64,000 nucleotides of DNA from Nocardia acididurans. Its GTDB lineage: Bacteria > Actinomycetota > Actinomycetes > Mycobacteriales > Mycobacteriaceae. Made by a program: the position numbers and the translations under genes. The notes beneath the pieces are model-generated. The model did not search any database and was not told the origin of the DNA. It was given only the letters and a program-made list of their open reading frames with translations. This document shows, in pieces, positions 27,335-38,653 of this stretch (position 1 is its first letter; each line of letters opens with the position of its first letter). Location of the stretch: NCBI RefSeq assembly GCF_016741815.1, contig NZ_JAERRJ010000004.1:434001-498000 (forward strand), read 5' to 3'.

Positions 27335-29404
27335 CTAGCCGATCGCGCGGCTCAGCGGCAGGTTGACGAAGCTGGGCTCGTTCGGGTCCAGCACCAGATG
27401 CTGTGGGGCAACACGACTTTCCACCAGCACCGGCGGCAGCAGCATGCCACGCGGGAAGTTGCTGGCGTACACGTTGATTCGCACACGGTGGCCCGGCTTC
27501 AGCACCGCCTCGGTCGGATTCACGCCGACATCCAGCGCGGTCGCGACACCGGGAACCAGCGGCTGCCGGGTGTCGAGGAGCAGCTGGTAGACGGTTTCGG
27601 TGAGGTCGCCGTCGGCGTCGCGGCTGCTCTTCTCCTCATCGACGGCACGCAGCGAAGCGGTGAGTTGCCCGCTGGCGATCATCGTCGAGAACCCGTCCGG
27701 CGCAACATCGTTCACCGTGACGGCCCAGTAGCCCTCGGTCGTGTCGTAGAGCGTGTTGAGGTGCACGTTGATCGGCCCGGAGATGGTGGTCGGCTCCACG
27801 ACCGGCGCACTCGTGAACGTCAGTCCGCCGAGCTCGTGGATGCGGTCATCCTTGGCGCAGAACGGGAGGATCGACATCGCCCCCGCGGATTCGACCGCCG
27901 CCTCCCGTGAGCACAGCGAGGTGAGACCGGTCGCCGGTGAAACCGTCAGCTGCGCAGTGTCTTCCGGCACGTCAGCGGTGAGCGAACCGTCGTAGATGCT
28001 GTTGGCGGTGCCACTGCGCACCGGCGACAGGTACATGCGCCGGTACTCGGTGTCCTGGGTGCGCGGGTACAGCCCGGTGCTGATCCACCCGCCGCCCTGC
28101 TGCTTCATGACCACCGGCCCGTATTCGTCGATGCCGTTGTCGATGCCCTTGAGCCACTTGTCGAACCAGGCCATCTGCAGCACGTCCAGGCGCGGCGGCG
28201 CACCCGGATTACCCAGTCCGGAACCGGGATTCGCGTGATAGGTGTCGCCCATGACCAGCTTCTTGTGCGTGGCGGGCAGCGGGATCCGGTCGAAGGTCAT
28301 GGCGCTCGACGAGGTGAAGATGTCCTGCCAGCCGCCATAGGCGAAGGTCGGCACCTGAATGTTCTCCGGGTGGCTGTCGGTGAACGCCTCCCGCAGCTGA
28401 CTACCCGGTTCCAGGGCCTTGCGCAGCGGCTCCGGCAGCATGCTGATATCCGGTACCAGGGCCATGAGCATGTAGTCGAGGAATTCGACCGGGCTGGTGA
28501 CGCGGTCCAGCAGCCACTTGAAGTCCAAGTGCCCCAGCAGCATCGCGGCCGGATCGCCGAGGAACTGCAGGGCGTCCACGCCGAGGATGTACACGGGCGC
28601 GAACAGTCCGAGCCCGCCGCCGGGCGCGGCCACGTCGTCGATGGTGTCGGTGCTGCCCTCCACCGGGAAGATGGCCTTGAGCGCGGGCGGATTCAGCGCG
28701 GCGACGTTGTACTGGTTGATGCCCGAGTATGAGATGCCGTTCATGCCGATATTGCCGTCGCTCCAGGGCTGACGACTGGCCCAGTCGATCACCTCGACGG
28801 TATCCAGGTTCTCCCGATCCTGGAAGAACTGCCAGGAGCCCTGCGAGTAGCCGGTGCCGCGGGTGTCGACGACGACCTGGGTGTAGCCCTGCTGAATCAG
28901 CTTGCGGTCGACGCCGAAAGTCCTTGCCGCGCCGCCACTCAGCACGCGGGTGAGGTCGGTGATGGACTCCAGTGGAGTACCCGTGAGGTCGATCCGGTTG
29001 ACCAGTTCGAGCAGCGCGTCCGACAGCGCCGGCACCGACAGCGCGACGTCGGCCAGCCAGGACGCGAACTTCGTGTACGGCGTGAGGTTGACGATGGTCG
29101 GCAGCGGCGTGGTCACCGGATTGCCATTGGCGTCGACGGGACGGTAGATGTTGGCCTTGAGCACAGTGCCGTCACTCATGACGATCGGCACGTCGAAGTC
29201 GATGAACACTTCGTTCTGATAGCGGCCGGGATATTTCGCCGGGCCGTCGTGCGCGGCTACCCAGCTGTGCGCCAGCGCACCTCCATCGGGAGCTGTCTCG
29301 GCCGGTGCCGTGCCCGGGGCCACGAGCAGTCCCAGCACCACTGCGGATACCGCGATCGCACTGATGGGTAGCAGTTTTCGGCGTCTCTGCCGGATTATCC
29401 TCAT
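27335..29404 (-). CDS. Secreted CocE/NonD (S15 X-Pro dipeptidyl-peptidase-like) hydrolase
   Basis: 689 residues. A signal peptide (Arg-rich start, hydrophobic core, APAETAPDG at about 35) directs export. The alpha/beta-hydrolase core has IVMSDGTVLKANIYRP, VVDTRGTGYSQG and the nucleophile motif GISYSG (GxSYxG). A C-terminal jelly-roll domain follows (GHRVRINVYASNFPR near the end). Members cleave ester, amide or X-Pro bonds; the substrate here is unknown. ATG 29404 has GGGAGGGG upstream. It is divergent from a TetR regulator with a candidate operator between them. Confidence 0.88.
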   Translation of the reverse strand: MRIIRQRRRKLLPISAIAVSAVVLGLLVAPGTAPAETAPDGGALAHSWVAAHDGPAKYPGRYQNEVFIDFDVPIVMSDGTVLKANIYRPVDANGNPVTTPLPTIVNLTPYTKFASWLADVALSVPALSDALLELVNRIDLTGTPLESITDLTRVLSGGAARTFGVDRKLIQQGYTQVVVDTRGTGYSQGSWQFFQDRENLDTVEVIDWASRQPWSDGNIGMNGISYSGINQYNVAALNPPALKAIFPVEGSTDTIDDVAAPGGGLGLFAPVYILGVDALQFLGDPAAMLLGHLDFKWLLDRVTSPVEFLDYMLMALVPDISMLPEPLRKALEPGSQLREAFTDSHPENIQVPTFAYGGWQDIFTSSSAMTFDRIPLPATHKKLVMGDTYHANPGSGLGNPGAPPRLDVLQMAWFDKWLKGIDNGIDEYGPVVMKQQGGGWISTGLYPRTQDTEYRRMYLSPVRSGTANSIYDGSLTADVPEDTAQLTVSPATGLTSLCSREAAVESAGAMSILPFCAKDDRIHELGGLTFTSAPVVEPTTISGPINVHLNTLYDTTEGYWAVTVNDVAPDGFSTMIASGQLTASLRAVDEEKSSRDADGDLTETVYQLLLDTRQPLVPGVATALDVGVNPTEAVLKPGHRVRINVYASNFPRGMLLPPVLVESRVAPQHLVLDPNEPSFVNLPLSRAIG

Positions 29405-29468
29405 CGTCCAACCCCTCCCTGATGCGGGCCTGCCCAGCCGCACCAGGCTTGTAAACACTGGCGTACCT

Positions 29469-29489
29469 ATACTGTGTCCGAGACGGTAT
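29469..29489. promoter_or_regulatory. Candidate TetR operator between S15 hydrolase and TetR genes
   Basis: A 21-bp imperfect palindrome with outer arms ATAC and GTAT and inner TGT/GTC...GAC, 16 of 21 symmetric positions. It lies 65 bp from the hydrolase start and 65 bp from the TetR start. Confidence 0.45.
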
Positions 29490-29553
29490 CACGTCACATT
29501 CGTTGGGCAAAGTGCCGGGAATCACAACGAGCCGGATTCTCTATGCTCGGGGG

Positions 29554-30228
29554 ATGGGACTGGAGACCGGCATCGACCGTGGCCGACTTCCGCGCGGGAC
29601 GCACGGCATCGATCCGGCCGAGGTCCTGCACTCCCAGCGCATGCGCATGTACTTCGGCGTCCTCGAGGCCGTCGCCGAACGCGGCTACACCGCCACCACC
29701 GTCGCCGATATCGTGGCCCGTGCCAATGTCTCGCGGCGCACCTTCTACCAGATGTTCAAGGATCGCGACGAATGCTTCACCGGCGCGTTCGAAGCCGCCG
29801 TAGACATGATCATCGGCTACCTCGACGCCAGCATTCGCGATGTGCCACAGGATGATTGGCGCGCACTCCTCCGGACCACACTGACCGAGTACCTGAATCG
29901 GCTCGCGGACAACGCCGAATGCGCCCACGCCCTGCACATCGAAGCTCTCGCCGCCGGTCCGGTGGTCGCCGAACAACGCAGACGCATGAAAACCCTGCTG
30001 GCACAACGCATGCAGGGCGCGTTCCGGATCGGACGCGGCACCGGGGAAGTCCCCGCCGACATCCCCGCCGAGATCTTCGAAGCGCTCATCGGGGCCATCG
30101 ACGACCGCATCCGAGACTGCATGCAGACCTCCGGTCCCCAGGCACTGCCGAAACTCGCACCACAGCTGTATCAGATCAGCGTGGCGCTCTTCGGAATCCC
30201 GGAATGGGCGACGCCCGGAGTCCACTGA
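29554..30228 (+). CDS. TetR/AcrR-family transcriptional regulator
   Basis: 224 residues. The N-terminal HTH (VLEAVAERGYTATTVADIVARANVSRRTFYQMFKDRDECF, split around residues 30-70) is typical. The C-terminal ligand domain (about 85-200) is variable. The start at ATG 29554 follows CTCGGGGG; an earlier frame start at 29503 would overlap the candidate operator region. It is divergent from the secreted hydrolase, its probable target, with a PPOX-like gene 37 bp downstream. Confidence 0.85.
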   Translation: MGLETGIDRGRLPRGTHGIDPAEVLHSQRMRMYFGVLEAVAERGYTATTVADIVARANVSRRTFYQMFKDRDECFTGAFEAAVDMIIGYLDASIRDVPQDDWRALLRTTLTEYLNRLADNAECAHALHIEALAAGPVVAEQRRRMKTLLAQRMQGAFRIGRGTGEVPADIPAEIFEALIGAIDDRIRDCMQTSGPQALPKLAPQLYQISVALFGIPEWATPGVH

Positions 30229-30265
30229 CCCACGCCGACCTGCGATTCACCGGGAAGGCCGTACC

Positions 30266-30697
30266 GTGGATCACATGGCACTCACACCGCAAGAACGCAT
30301 GGAGTTCCTCGCCCAGCCCCTCATCGGGGCGCTATCGGTGGCAACCACCCCGAATCGGGCACCCCTCAACGTCCCCATCTGGTACCAGTACGCCCCCGGC
30401 GGCGACCTCTGGATCATCACCGGCACCGACTCCAAGAAGAACCTGGCCCTGCAGTCCGCAGGCCGCTTCAGCCTCATGGCCCAGGTCCTCGAACCCACCA
30501 TCCGCTACGTCACCGCCGAAGGCCCCATCACCGCCACCACCCCCATGACCGACGCCGAGAACCGCGAAATGGCCACCCGCTACCTCCCCGACGACAAGGC
30601 CGAGGCCTACCTGAAAGCCTCCGCCGACTACGGCGACATGGTCACCATCCGCATGCGCCCGCAATACTGGCTCTCCGCCGACCTCGGCAGCCTCTGA
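30266..30697 (+). CDS. PPOX-superfamily (split beta-barrel) flavin-binding protein
   Basis: 143 residues with the pyridoxamine-phosphate-oxidase-like fold: LIGALSVATTPNRAPLNVPIWYQY, then DLWIITGTDSKKNLALQSAGRFSLMA. It probably binds FMN or F420; substrate unknown. A GTG at 30266 with GGGAAGG upstream and an ATG at 30275 are both possible starts. It lies 37 bp after the TetR gene on the same strand and may be co-transcribed with it. Confidence 0.75.
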   Translation: MDHMALTPQERMEFLAQPLIGALSVATTPNRAPLNVPIWYQYAPGGDLWIITGTDSKKNLALQSAGRFSLMAQVLEPTIRYVTAEGPITATTPMTDAENREMATRYLPDDKAEAYLKASADYGDMVTIRMRPQYWLSADLGSL

Positions 30698-30729
30698 AAT
30701 CCCGAACGCCCCCGTGCGCGGCGACCGAG

Positions 30730-31320
30730 TCAGCAGTAGTAGCAGACGCCGTTGGCGGGGAGTTGGGTGAAGCAGGAGGAGCAGACCGCGGCGCGGGGTT
30801 CGGGGTCGGGCTTGGGGGCGGGGGCGATGCGGGTGGGGGTGACGCTGAGGGGTGCACCGGATTTGGGGATGAGGGGCGGGACTCCGCCGTCGGCGGGGAT
30901 GTCTGCGCCGTAGGCGGCGTAGCACTGCCAGCGGGCGTAGGCAGCGTGGACTTCCATGTCCGCGGGGATGGGGAGGTGGGCGAGTTCGAGGACGTACTTG
31001 TAGCTGTCGCTCACCTTGTGGTTCTGCTTGACGCACAGGGCCGTCAGGGGCGGTTCGCCGGCATTGTGGCAGCGGCGGGCCACCTTGCGCAGGATGGCGT
31101 CCATCCAGGTGCGGGTGGGAGCGGCGGTGCGGATGCCGGACATCTCCTGGACGCGGTCGGCGAGTTCATTGATGGTTACGAAATGGCCGTAGCCGCTTGC
31201 GGTTTCGGCCAGCGCCTCGTGGGCGGCCAGGGCCCAGGCCACGGCGGCGTCACGGAAGGACACCGCCTCGTTGTCACTCGATCGCCAAGCACCCGGTGTC
31301 GTTGTCACAGCATCCCTCAT
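30730..31320 (-). CDS. Hypothetical protein with C-terminal CxxC zinc-ribbon-like tail
   Basis: 196 residues. The N-terminal 130 residues are mostly helical and soluble (FVTINELADRVQEMSGI, WMDAILRKVARRCHN), suggesting a winged-helix or similar fold. A Pro-rich linker leads to a C-terminal tail with CSSC and CYYC about 16 residues apart, the spacing of a small zinc ribbon. I do not recognise the family. It could be a nucleic-acid or protein-binding factor. It is convergent with the PPOX gene (32 bp) and stands alone at the end of the ribosomal operon, beyond a terminator. Confidence 0.65.
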   Translation of the reverse strand: MRDAVTTTPGAWRSSDNEAVSFRDAAVAWALAAHEALAETASGYGHFVTINELADRVQEMSGIRTAAPTRTWMDAILRKVARRCHNAGEPPLTALCVKQNHKVSDSYKYVLELAHLPIPADMEVHAAYARWQCYAAYGADIPADGGVPPLIPKSGAPLSVTPTRIAPAPKPDPEPRAAVCSSCFTQLPANGVCYYC

Positions 31321-31451
31321 AGCACGAAAAAGATAGCGCTTCTACCCGGGTGAACGCCAATACCAGAAGCGTGTCCGGAGAGACTTACGCGACACGACTT
31401 CACATGTGAGAGAACAACTCTCGCATTACCTACCGGTAACCCCGGAATGCA

Positions 31452-31490
31452 CGAAGGCCCGCTTCCCCCGAAACGGGAAGCGGGCCTTCG
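31452..31490 (-). terminator. Terminator-like hairpin after rpsQ (end of S10 operon)
   Basis: A perfect 16-bp stem CGAAGGCCCGCTTCCC with a 7-nt loop, 29 bp past the rpsQ stop, with little U-tract. It belongs to the GGCCCGCTTCC hairpin group. It marks the end of the S10 operon; no rplN/spc operon follows, which fits Mycobacteriales. Confidence 0.75.
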
Positions 31491-31518
31491 ATCTACGACC
31501 AGTCAGTCGCGGAGAAGC

Positions 31519-31815
31519 CTACTTGGCCTTCTCCAGCACCTCGACCAGACGCCACCGCTTGGTGGCGGACAGCGGACGGGTCTCCATCAGCTGCACGCGG
31601 TCGCCGACACCGGCGATCTCGTTCTCGTCGTGGGCCTTCACCTTCGAGGTGGTGCGGATGATCTTGCCGTAAAGCGAGTGCTTCACGCGATCCTCCAGCT
31701 CGACCACGATGGTCTTGTTCATCTTGTCGGAGACGACGTAGCCGATGCGCACCTTGCGCTGACCACGATCCTCCTGCTTGGCCGGCGTCTTGGCCGGGCC
31801 CTTTACGTCGCTCAT
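31519..31815 (-). CDS. rpsQ: 30S ribosomal protein S17
   Basis: 98 residues; RNA-binding OB-fold protein of the 30S subunit (16S 5' domain). [19 protein letters not shown] and [23 protein letters not shown] are diagnostic. It has the extended N-terminus (about 20 residues) common in actinobacteria. Last gene of the S10 operon; its ATG overlaps the rpmC stop by 4 bp. Confidence 0.97.
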   Translation of the reverse strand: MSDVKGPAKTPAKQEDRGQRKVRIGYVVSDKMNKTIVVELEDRVKHSLYGKIIRTTSKVKAHDENEIAGVGDRVQLMETRPLSATKRWRLVEVLEKAK

Positions 31816-32050
31816 GCGGCGTCTCCCTTGCCTTCAGGACCGGAGGCCAGGCCGAGCTCACGCTCACGCATGACCGTGTAGATGCGGGCGATCTCATGAC
31901 GGACCACACGCAGGCGACGGTTGTTCTGCAACTGACCGGTCGCCATCTGGAAGCGCAGGTTGAACAGCTCTTCCTTGGATTCGCGCAGCTTGGCGACGAG
32001 CTCGTCCTCGTTGAGCTCGCGCAGATCTGCGGCCGGAGTTCCGGTAGCCA

Positions 32051-32051
<1 letters not shown>
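31812..32051 (-). CDS. rpmC: 50S ribosomal protein L29
   Basis: 79 residues; two-helix protein near the peptide exit tunnel. [20 protein letters not shown] and [14 protein letters not shown] are typical. The ATG at 32051 overlaps the rplP stop (TGATG); an upstream ATG at 32084 lies inside rplP and is rejected because family homology begins at 32051. Confidence 0.97.
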
Positions 32052-32467
<416 letters not shown>

Positions 32468-32470
32468 GTG

Positions 32471-33277
<807 letters not shown>

Positions 33278-33673
33278 TTACTTTGCCCCTCCCTTCCGGT
33301 TACGAGTGGCACCGGCAGTGGGCACGCTCTCGACCTCGATGGTGATGTGGCTGGTGCGCTTGCGGATCCGGAACGCGCGGCCCTGGGCACGCGGCTGGAA
33401 ACGCTTCATGGTCGCGCCCTCGTCGACGTACGCGGTCGAGATGACCAGCGTGGCCGGGTTCAGGCCGAGGTTGTTCTCCGCGTTGGCGGCGGCCGAGGCC
33501 ACGACCTTGGCGACCGGCTCGCTGGCGGCCTGCGGGGCGAACCGCAGGATGTTCAGCGCGTCCTCGACCCGCTTGCCGCGGACCAGGTCCACGACACGGC
33601 GAGCCTTCATCGGGGTCACGCGAACGTGCTTCGCGGTCGCGCGCGCGGTCGGGTTCTGAGTTTCAGTGCTCAT
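33278..33673 (-). CDS. rplV: 50S ribosomal protein L22
   Basis: 131 residues; its beta-hairpin lines the exit tunnel. [18 protein letters not shown] and the hairpin region [20 protein letters not shown] are diagnostic. It overlaps rpsS by 4 bp and abuts rpsC. Confidence 0.98.
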   Translation of the reverse strand: MSTETQNPTARATAKHVRVTPMKARRVVDLVRGKRVEDALNILRFAPQAASEPVAKVVASAAANAENNLGLNPATLVISTAYVDEGATMKRFQPRAQGRAFRIRKRTSHITIEVESVPTAGATRNRKGGAK

Positions 33674-33951
33674 CGCCGCTTGCTCTTCCGATCTTCCTTG
33701 ACGTGGCTCTTGAACGTACGAGTCGGCGCGAATTCACCGAGCTTGTGTCCGACCATGTTCTCCGACACGAACACCGGCACGTGCTTGCGGCCGTCGTGGA
33801 CCGAGAACGTGTGGCCGATGAAATCGGGGATGATGGTGGAACGACGCGACCAGGTCTTGATGACCTGCTTCGAGCCCTTCTCGTTCTGGACGTCCACCTT
33901 CTTGAGGAGGTGTTCGTCGACGAACGGGCCCTTCTTCAGGCTGCGTGGCAT
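33670..33951 (-). CDS. rpsS: 30S ribosomal protein S19
   Basis: 93 residues; 30S head protein contacting S13 and t[22 protein letters not shown] and [20 protein letters not shown] are diagnostic. A strong AGGAGG site precedes the ATG. Confidence 0.98.
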   Translation of the reverse strand: MPRSLKKGPFVDEHLLKKVDVQNEKGSKQVIKTWSRRSTIIPDFIGHTFSVHDGRKHVPVFVSENMVGHKLGEFAPTRTFKSHVKEDRKSKRR

Positions 33952-33965
33952 GTCTAACCTCCTCC

Positions 33966-34796
<831 letters not shown>

Positions 34797-34829
34797 GAGT
34801 TCTTCTCTACTTTCTGGAGCTCCAGCCGC

Positions 34830-35135
34830 TTACGCGACCGGGCCTCCGAAGATCTCGATGGGCTTGCTGTCGGCCGAGATGGTCACGAGCGCGCGCTTGG
34901 TGTCCTTGCGCTTGCCGTAACCGAAGCGGGTCCGCTTGCGCTTGCCCTGACGGTTGGCGGTGTTGACGCTGGTCACCTTCACGCCGAAAACCTTCTCGAC
35001 GGCGATCTTGATCTGCGTCTTGTTCGAGTCCGGGTGCACCAGGAAGGTGTAGGTGCCGTCTTCGATCAGCCCGTAGGACTTCTCGGAGATCACCGGCGCG
35101 AGCAGAATGTCGCGGGGGTCGGCGATGGTGGTCAC
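34830..35135 (-). CDS. rplW: 50S ribosomal protein L23
   Basis: 101 residues; exit-site protein that docks signal recognition particle and trigger factor. [16 protein letters not shown] and [20 protein letters not shown] are diagnostic. The GTG at 35135 overlaps the rplD stop (GTGA); a longer upstream frame is a shadow of rplD. Confidence 0.97.
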   Translation of the reverse strand: MTTIADPRDILLAPVISEKSYGLIEDGTYTFLVHPDSNKTQIKIAVEKVFGVKVTSVNTANRQGKRKRTRFGYGKRKDTKRALVTISADSKPIEIFGGPVA

Positions 35136-35812
35136 TTGCTCTCCTCCTGTGCAGCTTCGGCCGGGCCGTGCACGAAGGCGTTGAGCGCCTCGACCGAGAA
35201 CACGACCTCGTCCGACTTCAGGACGTCGTAGGTGTTCAGCTGGTCGGGGGCGATCGGGTGCACGCCCTGCAGGTTCGCCACGCTCTTCCACGCGGTGAGA
35301 TCCTCGCGGCCGACGACGACCAGGATGTTCTTCCGGGTCGACAGCTCGGCGAGGAACGACTTGGCGGTCTTGGTCGACGGGGTCTGACCCGCGACCAGTT
35401 CCGTGATCACGTGGATGCGCTCGTTGCGAGCCCGGTCCGACAGAGCGCCACGCAGCGCGGCGACCTTCATCTTCTTGGGCAGACGCTGGGTGTAGTCGCG
35501 CGGCTGCGGGCCGTGCACGGTGCCACCACCGGCGAACTGCGGCGCACGGGTCGAACCCTGGCGGGCGCGGCCGGTGCCCTTCTGGCGGTACGGCTTCTTG
35601 CCACCACCGCGGACTTCACCGCGGGTCTTGGTGGCGTGCGTGCCCTGGCGAGCCGCGGCCTGCTGGGCCACGACGACCTGGTGCATCAGCGCGATGTTGG
35701 CGGTCACGTCGAAGATCTCCGCGGGGAGTTCGACGGTGCCATCGGTCTTGCCACCGGCAACCTTGACCGGCAGCGTCAGGTTGGTCTTCTTCTCAGTGCT
35801 CACAGCGCTCAC
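35132..35812 (-). CDS. rplD: 50S ribosomal protein L4
   Basis: 226 residues; its internal loop reaches the exit tunnel, and in some bacteria it also represses the S10 operon. [25 protein letters not shown] carries the loop (seen in two parts). The GTG start overlaps the rplC stop (GTGA); a second GTG at 35803 is possible. Confidence 0.97.
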   Translation of the reverse strand: MSAVSTEKKTNLTLPVKVAGGKTDGTVELPAEIFDVTANIALMHQVVVAQQAAARQGTHATKTRGEVRGGGKKPYRQKGTGRARQGSTRAPQFAGGGTVHGPQPRDYTQRLPKKMKVAALRGALSDRARNERIHVITELVAGQTPSTKTAKSFLAELSTRKNILVVVGREDLTAWKSVANLQGVHPIAPDQLNTYDVLKSDEVVFSVEALNAFVHGPAEAAQEESK

Positions 35813-36474
35813 GCCCGGGCACCACCCTTCACTGCACTCTTGACGATCACGATGCCGCCGGTGCGGCCCGGGATCGCGCCCTTGATCAGCAGCAGGCCGT
35901 TCTCGGCATCCACCTTGTGGACCGAGAGGTTCTGCGTGGTGACGCGGTCGTTACCCATCCGGCCGGACATGCGCATGCCCTTGAACACGCGACCCGGGGT
36001 GGAGCAACCGCCGATGGAACCCGGACGACGGTGCACGGCCTGCGCACCGTGCGAAGCACCCTGGCCACGGAAACCGTGACGCTTCATGGTGCCCGCGAAG
36101 CCCTTGCCCTTGGAGGTGCCGGTGACGTCGACGTAGCTGCCCTCTGCGAAGGCGTCGGCGTTGATCTCCTGGCCGACCTCGAACGAGGCGACATCAGCGA
36201 GACGGAATTCCGCGATGTGGCGGCGCGGGGTGACACCGGCCTTGGCGAACTGACCGGAGACCGGCTTGTTCACCTTGCGCGGGTCGATGGCGCCGAAAGC
36301 GACCTGAACGGCCGAGTAGCCGTCGCGCTCCACGGTGCGGATCTGGGTGACGACGTTCGGACCTGCCTTGACGACGGTCACGGGAACGACGCGGTTCTTC
36401 TCGTCGAAGACCTGGGTCATGCCGAGCTTGGTGCCCAGGATGCCCGCGGCCGGACGGCTCTTGTTGTCAGTCAT
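35809..36474 (-). CDS. rplC: 50S ribosomal protein L3
   Basis: 221 residues; binds near the 23S 3' end. [17 protein letters not shown] and [19 protein letters not shown] are diagnostic. ATG 36474 (MTDNKS) is preferred over an in-frame start 18 bp upstream because GGGGT is suitably spaced. 14 bp after rpsJ. Confidence 0.97.
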   Translation of the reverse strand: MTDNKSRPAAGILGTKLGMTQVFDEKNRVVPVTVVKAGPNVVTQIRTVERDGYSAVQVAFGAIDPRKVNKPVSGQFAKAGVTPRRHIAEFRLADVASFEVGQEINADAFAEGSYVDVTGTSKGKGFAGTMKRHGFRGQGASHGAQAVHRRPGSIGGCSTPGRVFKGMRMSGRMGNDRVTTQNLSVHKVDAENGLLLIKGAIPGRTGGIVIVKSAVKGGARA

Positions 36475-36488
36475 AGTCGAATACCCCG

Positions 36489-36794
36489 TCACTGAATGTT
36501 GACGTCGACGCTGGCCGGCAGATCGATGCGCATGAGAGCGTCAACGGTCTTCGGCGTCGGGTCGAGGATGTCGATCAGCCGCTTGTGCGTACGCATCTCG
36601 AAGTGCTCGCGCGAGTCCTTGTACTTGTGCGGCGAACGGATGACGCAGTACACGTTCTTTTCGGTCGGCAACGGCACGGGCCCGACGACACGGGCACCGG
36701 TGCGGGTCACCGTCTCGACGATCTTGCGCGCAGACGCGTCGATCGCCTCATGGTCGTAGGCCTTGAGCCTGATGCGGATCTTCTGTCCCGCCAC
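36489..36794 (-). CDS. rpsJ: 30S ribosomal protein S10
   Basis: 101 residues; 30S head protein, also the NusE transcription factor. [16 protein letters not shown] and [20 protein letters not shown] are diagnostic. GTG start at 36794 with AAAGGA upstream. First gene of the eleven-gene S10 operon; no tuf or fusA lies upstream here. Confidence 0.98.
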   Translation of the reverse strand: MAGQKIRIRLKAYDHEAIDASARKIVETVTRTGARVVGPVPLPTEKNVYCVIRSPHKYKDSREHFEMRTHKRLIDILDPTPKTVDALMRIDLPASVDVNIQ

Positions 36795-37378
36795 GCTGAG
36801 TGTCCTTTTCTCCGCTTACGTTGTGGGCCAAAAGGACTTCCGTCCTCTCGAACCACCCTCATTTGCACAGCCCGAACACACGAAGACGCATCAGCCAATC
36901 ACTACGACCGGGCCTCGCCCGATCCGTCACCGCTGTTCATCTGTCATGGTTCATCCGGTCCACGCGGTCGGGCGTGTCGCCCTATTGCTCATTCCGCAGC
37001 CCTGGACAGAATCCATCTGGGCCTCGAAACAGTGTCCCGGACGCACCCGCGCCTCGATCGGGCGGGTGCAAAATTGGGTCTAACTCAACCCGCCACCTGC
37101 GCGATTCCACCGGAATACACACAACCTGGTGCGGGCAACCCGAACAGTATGCCCCACAGCCGGGGGCCAGTTCAAATCGCCCCCTGGATTACCTTCGTCA
37201 CCGATAACCCAGGTCACATCGGGTCCGGCATGTGGCATCCGGCTGGCCGATTTGCGCCGGAGCCCCCGCTTCGCCGCGACGGGCCACCCGGGACCGGGTT
37301 AGGGTCCCCATAATGCCGTTGTGCGCGGGGTTCCGACCATTCGGGACCGGGGAAGCGCACGAGCAGGAGGGGTTTGGC
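36795..37378. other. Divergent control region upstream of rpsJ and the 11-mer-repeat gene
   Basis: 584 bp without a gene. Close to rpsJ a small hairpin AGGAC-TTCC-GTCCT (36833-36846) lies in the likely leader RNA, in a stretch that also contains the rpsJ ribosome-binding site. It may be a leader element, but it does not resemble the L4-binding leader known from E. coli. No convincing -35/-10 pair could be picked by eye. Weakly open frames here show no protein resemblance. Confidence 0.5.
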
Positions 37379-38389
37379 ATGTCGATTCTGTCCGTTTTCA
37401 ACGTACTTCCGCAGCTACCCGGACTGGGCGCCACCGACCGCCGACTCCCGCAGGGCGTCACCGTCGTGCGCGCGCCCGTGCAGGTCCAACGGCCCATACC
37501 CATCGGACCCGGCTACCGCGCGGGCTGGCAGGGCGCGGCCGGGCCCATGCTCAACGGGCAAACGCCCGCCCCACTGCCCGGCGAGGTGCTCGCGGGCGCG
37601 GTACTACTTCCCGTCGAGGTCACCTTGCGCGCGGTCGCCGTGCTCGGCCACGTCGAGATGCTGCTCGCCGAAATGGTGCACTGGGCACATTCGGCCCGCA
37701 AAGCCGCCGAGAACGCCCAGGACGCTTACGCCGCCAGCCCGCTCAGCGACGCCGTCCGCATCGCGGGCGCGGTCAGCGCCGCCGCCTCCGACATCACCCG
37801 CATCCCCGGCAGCATCGCCGAACGCGCCACCGTCAACCGCCGCCTCGGCGACCCCGGCTACTACCAATACCCCACCGCCACAACCAATTACATCGCCCTG
37901 ACCGGCCCCGAACAGCGACTCGCCCTCCCGGTACCGGAGGCGACCGCCCCGGCCGCCGACCCGATCACCGCCCTCACCGCTGTGGTCGGCCAGGCGCGCG
38001 ATCTGATCACCGGCACCGCTGGCCAAGCGCTGGGCGTGATCGCCGGGACCGCAGACCAGGCGCGCGATCTGATCACCGAAACCGCCGATCAGGCACGGGG
38101 TCTCATCACCGAGACGGCGAACCAGGCGGTGGGCGTTCTCACCGCCCCTGGGCGAATGGTAGCGAAACTCATCCCGGGCGCGTCGCGCACCCCCGCCGCT
38201 CCCCCGGCCCCGGAGCCGGAACCCGTACCGCCCCTGGCCCTTCCGGTGCGAGTCGATCCTGCTCCGGCTCCGCATCCTGACTCCCATATCACCATCGAGA
38301 TCCCCGGATTGCGCATACGAGTGCCCTCATTGCGTCACCTGCGATCGACGGTAAACCTTGCGCTCCCCGAAATCACCTGGGGCAAGTGA
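37379..38389 (+). CDS. Hypothetical protein with 11-residue amphipathic repeats
   Basis: 336 residues; no signal peptide. The N-terminal part (about 60-150) is helical with AVLGHVEMLLAEMVHWAHSA. Residues about 205-258 contain four and a half 11-residue repeats of the form QARDLITxTAx, a spacing expected for surface-lying or coiled amphipathic helices, as in apolipoprotein-like or phasin-like proteins. A Pro-rich linker and a short C-terminal segment (ITIEIPGLRIRVPSLRHL) follow. ATG 37379 has GGAGGGG upstream. I do not recognise the family; a membrane- or granule-surface role is a guess from the repeats. Confidence 0.65.
   Translation: MSILSVFNVLPQLPGLGATDRRLPQGVTVVRAPVQVQRPIPIGPGYRAGWQGAAGPMLNGQTPAPLPGEVLAGAVLLPVEVTLRAVAVLGHVEMLLAEMVHWAHSARKAAENAQDAYAASPLSDAVRIAGAVSAAASDITRIPGSIAERATVNRRLGDPGYYQYPTATTNYIALTGPEQRLALPVPEATAPAADPITALTAVVGQARDLITGTAGQALGVIAGTADQARDLITETADQARGLITETANQAVGVLTAPGRMVAKLIPGASRTPAAPPAPEPEPVPPLALPVRVDPAPAPHPDSHITIEIPGLRIRVPSLRHLRSTVNLALPEITWGK
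37991..38152 (+). repeat. 33-bp in-frame repeats coding for QARDLITxTAx units
   Basis: Successive units QARDLITGTAG, QALGVIAGTAD, QARDLITETAD, QARGLITETAN and a partial QAVGVLTAPG. Units 1, 3 and 4 are the most alike, so expansion was probably recent relative to the rest of the gene. Confidence 0.8.
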
Positions 38390-38440
38390 GTTCCACCGAA
38401 CCCCAGGAACGAGTGTCCGACACGGAGTAGGCTCGTGAGT

Positions 38441-38653
38441 ATGGCGAAGCTGACGGTCCGCCTGCCGGACGACCTAACCGAAGCAATCAAAGCCGAGGCG
38501 GACGGCAATGTGTCGGCGTGGGTGGCGAAGGTGTGCGAAGAGGCGCTCATTCGCGCGGCCGTCCGAATGGAGTTGGCAGCCGAGCGGAAGATGCCCGGTG
38601 CGTTCGTTTCCCATGAGGACCGCGACGCGGAGATGGAGGAATTCCGGCCTTGA
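38441..38653 (+). CDS. Ribbon-helix-helix antitoxin-like protein
   Basis: 70 residues. The N-terminus AKLTVRLPDDLTEAIKAEA is a ribbon-helix-helix DNA-binding pattern, and the acidic C-terminal tail (HEDRDAEMEEF) would fit toxin binding. The stop TGA overlaps the TTG start of the next gene by 4 bp, a typical antitoxin-first toxin-antitoxin layout. It should repress its own promoter. ATG 38441 is preferred to a GTG 6 bp earlier. Confidence 0.72.
   Translation: MAKLTVRLPDDLTEAIKAEADGNVSAWVAKVCEEALIRAAVRMELAAERKMPGAFVSHEDRDAEMEEFRP

Noticed and set aside
36795..37378. E. coli-type L4-binding S10 leader
   Set aside because: Only a 5-bp hairpin is visible near rpsJ; the multi-stem leader with an attenuator is not recognisable.
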